A DNA stretch of 24,643 bases from an uncultured Clostridium sp. (GCA_934755305.1 CAKVLD010000045.1:1-24643), one strand, 5' to 3'. Positions 8,464 through 15,517 are shown, counted from the first letter of the stretch. The notes: generated by a model not told the origin, from the sequence alone. Translations and numbers: made by a program.

Positions 8464-9342
8464 TTATATACCTTCAGCTAATATTTTCTTAGCCAATTCC
8501 TTTCCAAGTTCTATATGTCTTTCTTTCTTACCACATATATCTTTCTTTATTAATTTACCTGCTACTTCATAAGTACCAATAATATATATGTCATCTCCTT
8601 CTAGCTTTGTATAAGCACCTATTGGACTATGACAATCTCCATTTAATGCTCTCATAAAGCTTCTTTCTGCTTCAACTTCTAATCTAGCATCTAAAGAATC
8701 AAGACCTTTAAAATATGTTCTAAATTCACTATTCTTTAAACACTCTACTCCTAATGCTCCTTGACCTATCGCTGGTACAAATATTGTTGGGTCATAATAA
8801 TCAGTAATTATATGTTCTAAATTTAATCTTTTTAATCCAGCTGAAGCCAATATTATACCATCAAGATTTTGTTCTTCCATTTTCTTAAGTCTAGTTTGCA
8901 CATTTCCTCTTATAGGTACTATTTCTAAATCATTTCTTATACTTTTCAGTAAACGTCCTCTTCTTATACTACTAGTTCCTATCTTGCCACCTTTTCTTAT
9001 TTCATCAAACTTTATTCCCTCTCTTGATACAAAAACATCTCTTACATCTTCTCTTTCAGGAATAGCTATTATTTCAAATTCTTTACCTAGCTCGAAAGGT
9101 ACATCCTTCATACTATGTACTGCTCCATGAGCTTCTCCATTTAATAAAGCCATTTCAATATTTTTTGTAAAAACGCCTTTTCCTCCTATTTTATCTAAAG
9201 TTACATCTAACCTCTTATCCCCTTCTGTAAGCATAATTAATTTCTTTGCCTTTATATTTTCCTTAAGCTCTAACATTTCAATTACTTTATCTGTTTGAAC
9301 TTGAGCTAATAAACTTTTTCTTGATGCTATTATTATTTCCAT
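8464..9342 (-). CDS. hemC: Hydroxymethylbilane synthase (porphobilinogen deaminase)
   Basis: It polymerises four porphobilinogens to hydroxymethylbilane. Seen: SRKSLLAQVQTDKV at the N-terminus, GKGVFTKNIEMALL, AVHSMKDVP, GTSSIRRGR, PIRGNVQTRL, and Cys237 in LNGDCHSPIGAY, which carries the dipyrromethane cofactor. Length (292) is slightly short of E. coli HemC (313) but all motifs are present. Its start lies seven bases after the stop of the precorrin-2 dehydrogenase-like gene, with GGAGG and AAAGG upstream. Confidence 0.97.
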   Translation of the reverse strand: MEIIIASRKSLLAQVQTDKVIEMLELKENIKAKKLIMLTEGDKRLDVTLDKIGGKGVFTKNIEMALLNGEAHGAVHSMKDVPFELGKEFEIIAIPEREDVRDVFVSREGIKFDEIRKGGKIGTSSIRRGRLLKSIRNDLEIVPIRGNVQTRLKKMEEQNLDGIILASAGLKRLNLEHIITDYYDPTIFVPAIGQGALGVECLKNSEFRTYFKGLDSLDARLEVEAERSFMRALNGDCHSPIGAYTKLEGDDIYIIGTYEVAGKLIKKDICGKKERHIELGKELAKKILAEGI

Positions 9343-9349
9343 TACCTTT

Positions 9350-10021
9350 CTATTCCTCCAGTAATCTATTAAAACTTTCTTTATTATAAAACATATCTAA
9401 AATAATGTTACTTTTATTTTTTTTATAAAAAAACAAGAAATCTTCTGTATTTATAAAATCTATTATTTCCTTTTTGGTTTCAATATTATTTTTAACATTA
9501 TTTCTAAGAAAAGTAGTATATCCTATAAAATCATCATATTCAAGTAAATATTCTGTAGCTTTATTTGCAAGAAATACTGTTCCTTTAGGATTTCCTTCTT
9601 TAGTATTAATTCCAAACACAAAATTTTTTCCTTTTCTTTGACTTGGAATAGCTCCCATACCTTCCTTAAAATTAGTGGAATCTATATAAATTTTATATTC
9701 ATCACTACAATCTTTTTTTATATTTTCAATGATTTCCTTATCATCTATAGCAATAATTATAATATGTTTATCTTTTATAAATTCTTTACTATATTCTCCT
9801 AAAATAAACTTAAAATTAAAATTATTTAATTTACTATAAAACTCATTGTATTCCTTACTTATAACCTCTACATAAGAGCCTTCTTGTAAAAAATGCTTTG
9901 CTTTTATATAGCCACCTCTTCCTAATCCAATTACACCAATTCTAAGTTTCTTAGAAAATAAAGAAATCATAGAAAGTTCTAAGTCTCCATTAGAAATATT
10001 TTCTTTATTACCTTCAGACAT
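9350..10021 (-). CDS. Precorrin-2 dehydrogenase-like protein (SirC/Met8 family, siroheme synthesis)
   Basis: The 223-residue protein matches the NAD-dependent precorrin-2 dehydrogenase fold (SirC, Met8p, N-terminal CysG). Seen: a Rossmann start IGVIGLGRGGYIKAKHFLQEG (glycines near 32-37) where family members have VVGGGxVAxRKxxxLL; IIIAIDDKEI with the conserved Asp pair (93-94) of the family active site; and a C-terminal stretch equivalent to the P-S-x-x-R-x-G and S/T-G-G-x-S-P regions. It should oxidise precorrin-2 to sirohydrochlorin and, if bifunctional like Met8p, insert iron; no other ferrochelatase is in the window. The start at 10021 follows GGAGG by six bases and overlaps hemA by 43 bp; Met18 (9970) has a poor ribosome site. 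Confidence 0.82.
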   Translation of the reverse strand: MSEGNKENISNGDLELSMISLFSKKLRIGVIGLGRGGYIKAKHFLQEGSYVEVISKEYNEFYSKLNNFNFKFILGEYSKEFIKDKHIIIIAIDDKEIIENIKKDCSDEYKIYIDSTNFKEGMGAIPSQRKGKNFVFGINTKEGNPKGTVFLANKATEYLLEYDDFIGYTTFLRNNVKNNIETKKEIIDFINTEDFLFFYKKNKSNIILDMFYNKESFNRLLEE

Positions 10022-11181
10022 TCTTCGCCTCCATCTAAAGTCTCTTGTTTTAAAACTTCTATAGCCCTGTTTATATATGTATCAGATGTACTTTTTATAA
10101 GTGTATTAACTAAATTTATATCTTCTTTATTTTTACTTTTATGTTCAAATGTTAATATTCTTTTTTCGCATATATTTTTTCCTTTTCCCTTTAATTCTTG
10201 TATTACCGGGGAAATATTTCTAAGCTTAATCCAATCTGTATATTCTTTAATATATTTATCTACAATATATCTTTTAGAATTCATACGATTTACTCTAAGC
10301 TCCTTATTTTCATCTTCTATCTTACTTATTTCATCTATATTATATACACTTACTCTATTTATTAAAGTTACATTTTTATCCACATCCATTGGCACAGACA
10401 TATCATAAATTACTAATGGATCACCCTCATCTTTTATATCTTCCTTATTAATAACCGTAAAAGGTGCTGATGTACAAGATATAATACAATCCATATTATT
10501 TATATACTTATTTCTTTCTTCAAAATCTATAATCTTTACTAAGGTATCCTCTAAATCTTCAGCTTTTCTCCTGTTTCTTAAGGCTAAATATATATTAGAT
10601 ACATTATGAGATATTAAATATTTTATGGCTAATTTTCCAACTTCACCATAACCTATTACCATTACACTTTCACTTTTATTTTTCACTAAATTACTTACTG
10701 CTATAGATACAGATGATACTGGTATTTCATATAATTTAGCTTCACTTCTAAACTTCTTTCCACAAGTTATAGCTTCTTGAAACAATCTTCCTAATTCCTT
10801 ATTGCAAGCTCCTACTTCTATAGAATCTTTATAAGCATCCTTAATTTGACCTAAAATTTGATCTTCTCCAACTATTTTTGAATGATATCCACAAGCTACT
10901 TCAAAAAGATGTTTATACACATCTTCTCCCTTTATGTAAAAAATATATTCTTGTAAATCATTATCCCATTCTAATATTTCAAAAATCTCTTTTAATATTT
11001 CTGTATCTTCTTCAGAATGATTAAAATAAATTTCTGTTCTATTACAAGTATTTAATATAACTACTTCTTTAAACTTTTCTAAAAATTTTTCTAGTATCTC
11101 AATTTTTTTATCTGTTTTTATAGACAATTTCTCTCTAATATAGATTTCTGTATTTTTCTTAATTCCAATAAAGGCAATCAT
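9979..11181 (-). CDS. hemA: Glutamyl-tRNA reductase
   Basis: This NADPH enzyme reduces glutamyl-tRNA to glutamate-1-semialdehyde, the first committed step. Seen: catalytic Cys46 in NTCNRTEIY, VACGYHSKIVGEDQILGQIKDAY (about 91-113), the NADP-binding VMVIGYGEVGKLA near 174, and a C-terminal helical dimerisation domain. Length (400) is normal. The start ATG (11181) follows GGAGTG. It is the first gene of the six-gene operon. A TATAAT sits 35 bp upstream, immediately downstream of the terminator of the siroheme reductase-like gene. Confidence 0.97.
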   Translation of the reverse strand: MIAFIGIKKNTEIYIREKLSIKTDKKIEILEKFLEKFKEVVILNTCNRTEIYFNHSEEDTEILKEIFEILEWDNDLQEYIFYIKGEDVYKHLFEVACGYHSKIVGEDQILGQIKDAYKDSIEVGACNKELGRLFQEAITCGKKFRSEAKLYEIPVSSVSIAVSNLVKNKSESVMVIGYGEVGKLAIKYLISHNVSNIYLALRNRRKAEDLEDTLVKIIDFEERNKYINNMDCIISCTSAPFTVINKEDIKDEGDPLVIYDMSVPMDVDKNVTLINRVSVYNIDEISKIEDENKELRVNRMNSKRYIVDKYIKEYTDWIKLRNISPVIQELKGKGKNICEKRILTFEHKSKNKEDINLVNTLIKSTSDTYINRAIEVLKQETLDGGEECLKVIKKIFLMET

Positions 11182-11215
11182 GTTCTCACTCCAGTTCCAA
11201 TATCTATATTCTCCT

Positions 11216-11221
11216 ATTATA
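11216..11221 (-). promoter_or_regulatory. Candidate -10 element for the hem operon
   Basis: A perfect minus-strand TATAAT (11221-11216) lies about 30 bp before the ribosome site of hemA. The region 17 bp upstream is the hairpin and U-tract of the preceding terminator and gives no good -35 (GGTAAA at best). The promoter may therefore be weak or activator-dependent, or hemA may also be reached by read-through. Confidence 0.4.
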
Positions 11222-11225
11222 CTAA

Positions 11226-11254
11226 AAAAAATAGTGGTTTACCCACTATTTTTT
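11226..11254 (-). terminator. Terminator after the siroheme reductase-like gene (bidirectional)
   Basis: A perfect 12-bp stem AAAAAATAGTGG / CCACTATTTTTT with a 5-nt loop directly follows the TAG stop at 11255. On the minus strand it ends in T8. It separates the reductase gene from hemA by only about 75 bp. Confidence 0.9.
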
Positions 11255-12109
11255 CTATTTCAAAACTTCTTCTATAAATTTTTCTTTTCCTACTCTGTCC
11301 ATAACTGCACAAATTCTTTCTCTATGTTGTCCTTCTTTTTTATAGTATTCCATTATCTTATCAACAACATTAATTATCTCATCTTCTCTAAATATCTTAC
11401 CTAAAGAAGTTCCTATACTCATACCACGACCAAATCTTCCACCGATAAAAATTTCTGCTCCTTTTTCTTTTGCTTCTACTGCACCTAATCTACATGTTCT
11501 AACACATTCACCACATTCAACACATAATTCTTTATTATAAACTATCTTTCCATCTACAATTTTTAAGGCTTTTTGCCTACATTCCTTTACACACATTCCA
11601 CATCCAACACATTTATCTGTCAAAAATTTTGGAATGCTTCTTCCCATAATTCCTATATCATTTATATTAGCCTTAGCACAATTATTAGCACAACCTACTA
11701 TACCTATTTTAGTTTTTGCTGGAGCATCAGTTCCAAAATATTTATCTTCAAGCTGCCTACAGACTTCTTGAGTATTTATATTTCCATGAAGACAAACAGT
11801 TCCCTTGCAAGCTATTAAAGGTCTTACCTTAAGACCTGTCCCCCCATGTCTTAATCCTAGCTTTTTAGCTTCTTCTATAAATTTTTCTACATCTTCATCC
11901 TTTATCCAAGGAATTTCAATTTGTAGTCTTGTAGTCATTCCTACATAACCTCTTCCATATTTATCAGCTAAATAATTTATATTTTTTAATTCCTCTGTAG
12001 TAAAATTACCAGCCCTTCCTAAAATTCTAACTGCATAATGTTCTTTATCATTTTGTAACAAAAATCCTAATCCTTTCATTTCACTTTGTCTTTTCTTACT
12101 TACTGCCAT
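11255..12109 (-). CDS. Siroheme/4Fe-4S reductase-like protein with two ferredoxin clusters (sulfite or nitrite reductase family)
   Basis: The 284-residue protein has the nitrite/sulfite reductase ferredoxin-like half domain first (about 20-90; GYVGMTTRLQIEIPW fits the usual T-x-R-Q-x-x-Q-x-x stretch). Siroheme-[4Fe-4S] ligands follow: C101-x4-C106 (ACKGTVCLHG) and C140-x3-C144 (VGCANNCAKA). A 2[4Fe-4S] ferredoxin insert holds C167/170/173/177 and C196/199/202/206. This order resembles AsrC-type and small archaeal/clostridial siroheme reductases. The first pair is C-x4-C rather than the usual C-x5-C. No AsrA or AsrB lies beside it, so the electron donor and substrate are open. It sits directly upstream of the siroheme operon and would consume its product. 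Confidence 0.87.
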   Translation of the reverse strand: MAVSKKRQSEMKGLGFLLQNDKEHYAVRILGRAGNFTTEELKNINYLADKYGRGYVGMTTRLQIEIPWIKDEDVEKFIEEAKKLGLRHGGTGLKVRPLIACKGTVCLHGNINTQEVCRQLEDKYFGTDAPAKTKIGIVGCANNCAKANINDIGIMGRSIPKFLTDKCVGCGMCVKECRQKALKIVDGKIVYNKELCVECGECVRTCRLGAVEAKEKGAEIFIGGRFGRGMSIGTSLGKIFREDEIINVVDKIMEYYKKEGQHRERICAVMDRVGKEKFIEEVLK

Positions 12110-12217
12110 TAAAAATCCCCCTAATTCTACACATATCTATCCTTATTTTAGTATATAAACTACTATTATACAAATCATTTTATTTAATATATTTCATAAG
12201 TATTTACCTATATACTT

Positions 12218-12239
12218 TCCTAAAATTATTTTTTTAGGA
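12218..12239. promoter_or_regulatory. Perfect inverted repeat between divergent genes (operator candidate)
   Basis: TCCTAAAA and TTTTAGGA (8 bp each) flank TTATTT in the 185-bp gap between the reductase-like gene (minus) and the cis-prenyltransferase-like gene (plus). A position between divergent promoters is typical for an operator, but AT-rich DNA makes such dyads fairly common and I do not recognise the motif. Confidence 0.35.
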
Positions 12240-12294
12240 TATATTAATTTTTATTGGCAATAATAAATATAAACACTATTAAGGAGATGAATTT

Positions 12295-12936
12295 ATGAGA
12301 ATCCCTACTCACATAGGGGTTATTCCTGATGGAAATAGACGTTGGGCTGTTAGTAAAGGACTTACTAAAGATAAGGGATATGCCTCTGGAATACTACCTG
12401 GATTACTTTTATTTAAACAATGCGAAAAGTTAGGTATAAAAGAACTTACTTTTTATGGTTTTACTATAGATAATACTAAAAGACCTACATTTCAAAAAAA
12501 TGCTTTTATAGACGCTTGTATTAAATCTGTTAAAGTTTTAGAAAAAGAAAATGTTGAAATACTAGTAATTGGTAAAACTGATTCCCCAGCCTTCCCTAAA
12601 GAACTTTTGCCTTATACCACTCCTAAAGTTTTTGGGAAAGGCGGAACTAGAGTTAATTTTTTAATTAATTACGGATGGGAGTGGGACTTAAACCTTTTAA
12701 AGACAGCAGATAAAACTAAAAAGAATATAAAAAATAATATAAACTCCCATAATATATCTAGAATAGATTTAATAATTCGTTGGGGTGGCAGAAGAAGATT
12801 AAGTGGATTTTTACCTGTTCAATCAGTATATTCTGACTTTTATGTTCTTGATAATTATTGGCCAGACTTTTCGCCAGATGATTTATATAAGGCACTAGAA
12901 TGGTATAATACTCAAGACGTTACTCTAGGGGGATAA
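12295..12936 (+). CDS. Short, divergent cis-prenyltransferase (undecaprenyl diphosphate synthase family)
   Basis: The 213-residue protein aligns by eye with UppS from end to end: IGVIPDGNRRWA (Asp12, Asn14, Arg15/16, Trp17), FTIDNTKRP (Asn60, Arg63), NFLINYGWEWDL, IIRWGGRRRLSGFLPVQS (Arg162, Arg168, Ser170) and WPDFSPDDLYKAL. UppS is about 240-260 residues, so this is some 30-40 short, mainly in the middle. Several usual residues differ: Tyr29 replaces the His of the G-H-x-x-G element, Thr61 replaces the Trp of E-N-W, and Asp181 replaces the metal-binding Glu. It probably makes or binds a cis-polyprenyl diphosphate, but it is likely not the essential UppS. AAGGAG precedes the start; a complex terminator follows. 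Confidence 0.85.
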   Translation: MRIPTHIGVIPDGNRRWAVSKGLTKDKGYASGILPGLLLFKQCEKLGIKELTFYGFTIDNTKRPTFQKNAFIDACIKSVKVLEKENVEILVIGKTDSPAFPKELLPYTTPKVFGKGGTRVNFLINYGWEWDLNLLKTADKTKKNIKNNINSHNISRIDLIIRWGGRRRLSGFLPVQSVYSDFYVLDNYWPDFSPDDLYKALEWYNTQDVTLGG

Positions 12937-12944
12937 AACTAAAT

Positions 12945-12995
12945 AAGGGGTGTCACATTAGGCAGTTAAAAACTGCTAGAGACAACCCCTTTTTT
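12945..12995 (+). terminator. Terminator with nested hairpin
   Basis: The outer stem AAGGGGTGTC / GACAACCCCTT has 10 paired positions with one bulge. It encloses a second perfect hairpin GCAGTT-AAA-AACTGC (12962-12976). T6 follows. It ends the cis-prenyltransferase-like gene; the minus-strand side has a weaker T-tract and may also end the histidine kinase transcript. Confidence 0.85.
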
Positions 12996-13051
12996 GTGTC
13001 TTAAATTAATGATTAAAACTATAAAATTTACAATTACTACAATCCTCACAT

Positions 13052-14488
13052 CTATAAATTATTTTCCTTATACATTCTTATATAGAATATAGTTTTATCA
13101 TTCCCTTTTCCAGTATAAAGCTCAATATCTCCACCATGATTTTTTACTATCTTACTAGCGATAGCTAAACCTAATCCTGAACCACCCTCACTACTTCTAC
13201 TACTATCACCTCTTACAAAAGCATCAAAAATAGTATCCTTTATTTGATCTGGAATTCCAACTCCATTATCAGCAATTTCTATTGCTACATATCTATTAAA
13301 TTCTTTAACCTCAATTCTAAGGCTAGTTCCCCTTGGATTGTATTTTATTGCATTCTGTAATAAATTACATATAACTCTCTTAAATAACTTAATATCAATC
13401 TTTAAATTAATTATTTCTTCCGGAATATTTATTATAAGATTAAATTCCTTTTCTTCTAATTCATCTACATAATCTACTATTATTTGCCTTATAAATTCAC
13501 ATATATCAACTTCTTCAAGTTTCAACTTATATTGTGCATCTTCCATTCTAACAAGCTGAAATAAATCATCTACTAATTCTCCAACATGTTCAGATTTATT
13601 ATAAATAGCTTTATAATATCTTTCCTTCTTACTTTCATCTTCAACTAATCCTTGATATAATGCTGCTGAAAAACCTCTAATAGTTGTCATTGGTGTTTTT
13701 ATATCATGAGATAAATCCATAAGCATCCTAGTTTTACTTTGCTCTAGTCTAGCATTTTCCTCCTGACTTCTTTTTAATTTATCTACTAAAAAATTAATAG
13801 TATCCTTAATAACCACAAATTCTTTTTGACCTTTCATCTCAAACTTTTCTTCATAGTCACCTTTAATAATCCTAAGTAATGCTCCATCAATTTCCTCAAG
13901 AGGTCGTCTTATTTTTTTAGTTGTCCATATTGTATAAATTATTATACTTATTATTAAAAATATAGTTGCTATAGCTATAGTTCTTATATAAATTGTATAT
14001 AATGGCTTTCCAACTTTATAAGGTACACCTGATAAATTTATAGTATAATTTATTTTATCTTTTGGAACTCTAATTAATATAATATTACGATTTTCATCAC
14101 CTCTATCTATTACTTTACATATAGTGTTGAATTTATTTTCATCAATCAAGTTATTACCAACAATATCTTCAAATTCTTTTTCAGTATATACTTCCTTTAA
14201 TTCAATTGGAAGTTCACCTGCTCTATATATTACTTTTTTCTCATTATCAAGGACTTCCATATATGCTCCTATAGATTTTAAGTGTGACGAATCTAAATCT
14301 CTATAGTCATTATAATCATTATTTAACATATTAAATATAGGTATATCTGCAGAAGTTTCTAATCTCTTAGAAATACTCATACCTAACACCAAATAATTTA
14401 TAACAAAAATAGTCAATAAAATAAATACAAAAGTTATGTAATTTTTAAATAACGAAACTAATAATCGTTCACTTCTTTTATTTCTCAT
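13052..14488 (-). CDS. Membrane sensor histidine kinase of a two-component system
   Basis: A 478-residue kinase. Membrane segments lie near residues 15-36 and 167-188, enclosing an external sensor domain of about 130 residues with no motif I know. HAMP follows (about 189-242), then a dimerisation domain with phospho-accepting His261 in DLSHDIKTPMTTIRGF, and an ATPase domain with the N box LLQNAIKYNP (Asn379), G1 DNGVGIP and G2 GGSGLGLA. The gene begins two bases after the response regulator stop, so the two are coupled. The overall layout is that of OmpR-class envelope-stress or antimicrobial-sensing kinases, but the signal is not deducible. The operon is preceded by the structured leader at 15213-15404. 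Confidence 0.95.
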   Translation of the reverse strand: MRNKRSERLLVSLFKNYITFVFILLTIFVINYLVLGMSISKRLETSADIPIFNMLNNDYNDYRDLDSSHLKSIGAYMEVLDNEKKVIYRAGELPIELKEVYTEKEFEDIVGNNLIDENKFNTICKVIDRGDENRNIILIRVPKDKINYTINLSGVPYKVGKPLYTIYIRTIAIATIFLIISIIIYTIWTTKKIRRPLEEIDGALLRIIKGDYEEKFEMKGQKEFVVIKDTINFLVDKLKRSQEENARLEQSKTRMLMDLSHDIKTPMTTIRGFSAALYQGLVEDESKKERYYKAIYNKSEHVGELVDDLFQLVRMEDAQYKLKLEEVDICEFIRQIIVDYVDELEEKEFNLIINIPEEIINLKIDIKLFKRVICNLLQNAIKYNPRGTSLRIEVKEFNRYVAIEIADNGVGIPDQIKDTIFDAFVRGDSSRSSEGGSGLGLAIASKIVKNHGGDIELYTGKGNDKTIFYIRMYKENNL

Positions 14489-14490
14489 TA

Positions 14491-15186
14491 TTAAATTACC
14501 TTCTTTTCAAATTTATATCCTAATCCCCTTACAGTTTTTAGATATACTGGATTTCTAGAATCTACTTCTATCTTATCTCTAAGTCTGCTTATATGAACCA
14601 TTATAGTATTATCTCCACCTAGAAACTGCTCATTCCATACTGCCTCAAAAATTTGATTCTTTGTAAGAATTCTTCCTGCATTCTCCATTAATAATTTTAA
14701 TATTCCATATTCTATAGAAGTTAACTCTATTTCTTTATGCCTAACAATAACTTGTACATTATATGTATCTAATGTTACATCCCCTATAGTTATAGTTGAA
14801 ACTTTTTTTTCTGCACTTATTAAATTGTGAGTTCTTCTTATTTGAGCATTTACTCTTGCCATTACTTCTAATGGATTAAAAGGTTTAGTTATATAATCAT
14901 CACATCCTAAATCAAGACCTAATATCTTGTCTATATCTTGTGTTTTTGCAGAAATCATAATAATAGGCATTGTATATAATTTTCTTATTTCCTTTACCAC
15001 CTTATATCCATCTATTTTAGGCATCATTATATCTAAAATCACTAAATCTATATTATTATTTGCTTTTTGTAGTGCTTCTTCACCATCCATAGCTTTTATT
15101 ACTTCATATCCCTCTTTTTCAAGATATAATTCTAGAACTTCTAATATATCCGCTTCATCATCACAAATTAAAATTTTCCCTTTCAT
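14491..15186 (-). CDS. OmpR/PhoB-family response regulator
   Basis: A 231-residue regulator. The receiver domain (1 to about 120) has the acidic pair Asp9/Asp10, the phosphorylated Asp52 in LVILDIMMPKIDG, a Thr/Ser switch position in MISA and Lys81. The C-terminal winged-helix DNA-binding domain (about 130-228) has ELTSIEYGILKLLMENAG, DNTIMVHISRLRDKIE and VRGLGYKFE. GGAGAGG lies eight bases before the ATG. The gene begins only about 25 bp after a terminator hairpin of the upstream RNA element, so its expression probably depends on read-through or on control of that element. Confidence 0.96.
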   Translation of the reverse strand: MKGKILICDDEADILEVLELYLEKEGYEVIKAMDGEEALQKANNNIDLVILDIMMPKIDGYKVVKEIRKLYTMPIIMISAKTQDIDKILGLDLGCDDYITKPFNPLEVMARVNAQIRRTHNLISAEKKVSTITIGDVTLDTYNVQVIVRHKEIELTSIEYGILKLLMENAGRILTKNQIFEAVWNEQFLGGDNTIMVHISRLRDKIEVDSRNPVYLKTVRGLGYKFEKKVI

Positions 15187-15212
15187 TTTAAAAACCTCTC
15201 CATTACTTTATT

Positions 15213-15404
15213 AAAAAAATCGCCAAGGCGACTATGAGTCTACTACTATTAGTTTTGTATAATTTAAAATATCTGTACATCTCTGATAGCTCTAATCTAT
15301 TCTAAGCCGTCGATTTTTTTTAGCCATGCAAAAGGTTCAAAAAGGAAGAATAATTCATTATAAATATGTTTCCTATTTATTTTCCTTTTAGGTTCTTTTG
15401 CGGC
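15213..15404 (-). ncRNA. Structured leader RNA / putative attenuator, copy 1 (upstream of the two-component operon)
   Basis: Read on the minus strand, the 5' part is a long hairpin: GCC/GGC (15404-15402 with 15325-15323), GCAAAAG/CTTTTGC, a symmetric GAACC/GAACC internal loop, and AAAAGGAA/TTCCTTTT, with a conserved two-base AU bulge beside the closing GGC. Next come an A8 tract and ATCG (15320-15311), complementary to CGATTTTTTT at the 3' end (15222-15213). That 3' end is also the right arm and U-tract of a small terminator TCGC-CTTG-GCGA (15231-15220). The A-tract and the terminator stem therefore compete. A second copy lies at 24317-24496 with changed sequence and kept pairing. Not a family I recognise. 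The minus strand is preferred because of the terminators and their CUUG and GUAA loops; the plus strand is not excluded. Confidence 0.6.
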
Positions 15405-15417
15405 AATATGATTTTAT

Positions 15418-15516
15418 TTTTTATTCTTTAGGTGTTTCTTTAACATCACTAATTTCAATACTTTTAAATACTTATTAACATCTTCACGTACAATATAATT
15501 TCCTAAAGAATAAAAA
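15418..15516. repeat. Long perfect inverted repeat next to the leader RNA
   Basis: TTTTTATTCTTTAGG (15418-15432) and CCTAAAGAATAAAAA (15502-15516) are perfect 15-bp complements closing a 69-nt domain. Inside, the 8-mer TTAACATC occurs twice in direct orientation. The domain lies between the metA terminator and the long hairpin of the leader RNA and could be an extra 5' domain of that RNA. I see no clear counterpart next to the second copy. Confidence 0.5.
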
Positions 15517-15517
15517 G

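Noticed and set aside
11182..11260. Cobalamin riboswitch before the hem operon
   Set aside because: The gap is only about 75 bp and is filled by a terminator and a -10 element; no B12-box sequence is seen.
15205..15420. Reading the repeated element as a miniature transposon
   Set aside because: No terminal inverted repeats or target duplications flank the two copies, and the changes between copies keep base pairs, which favours an RNA. It is kept as an alternative only.
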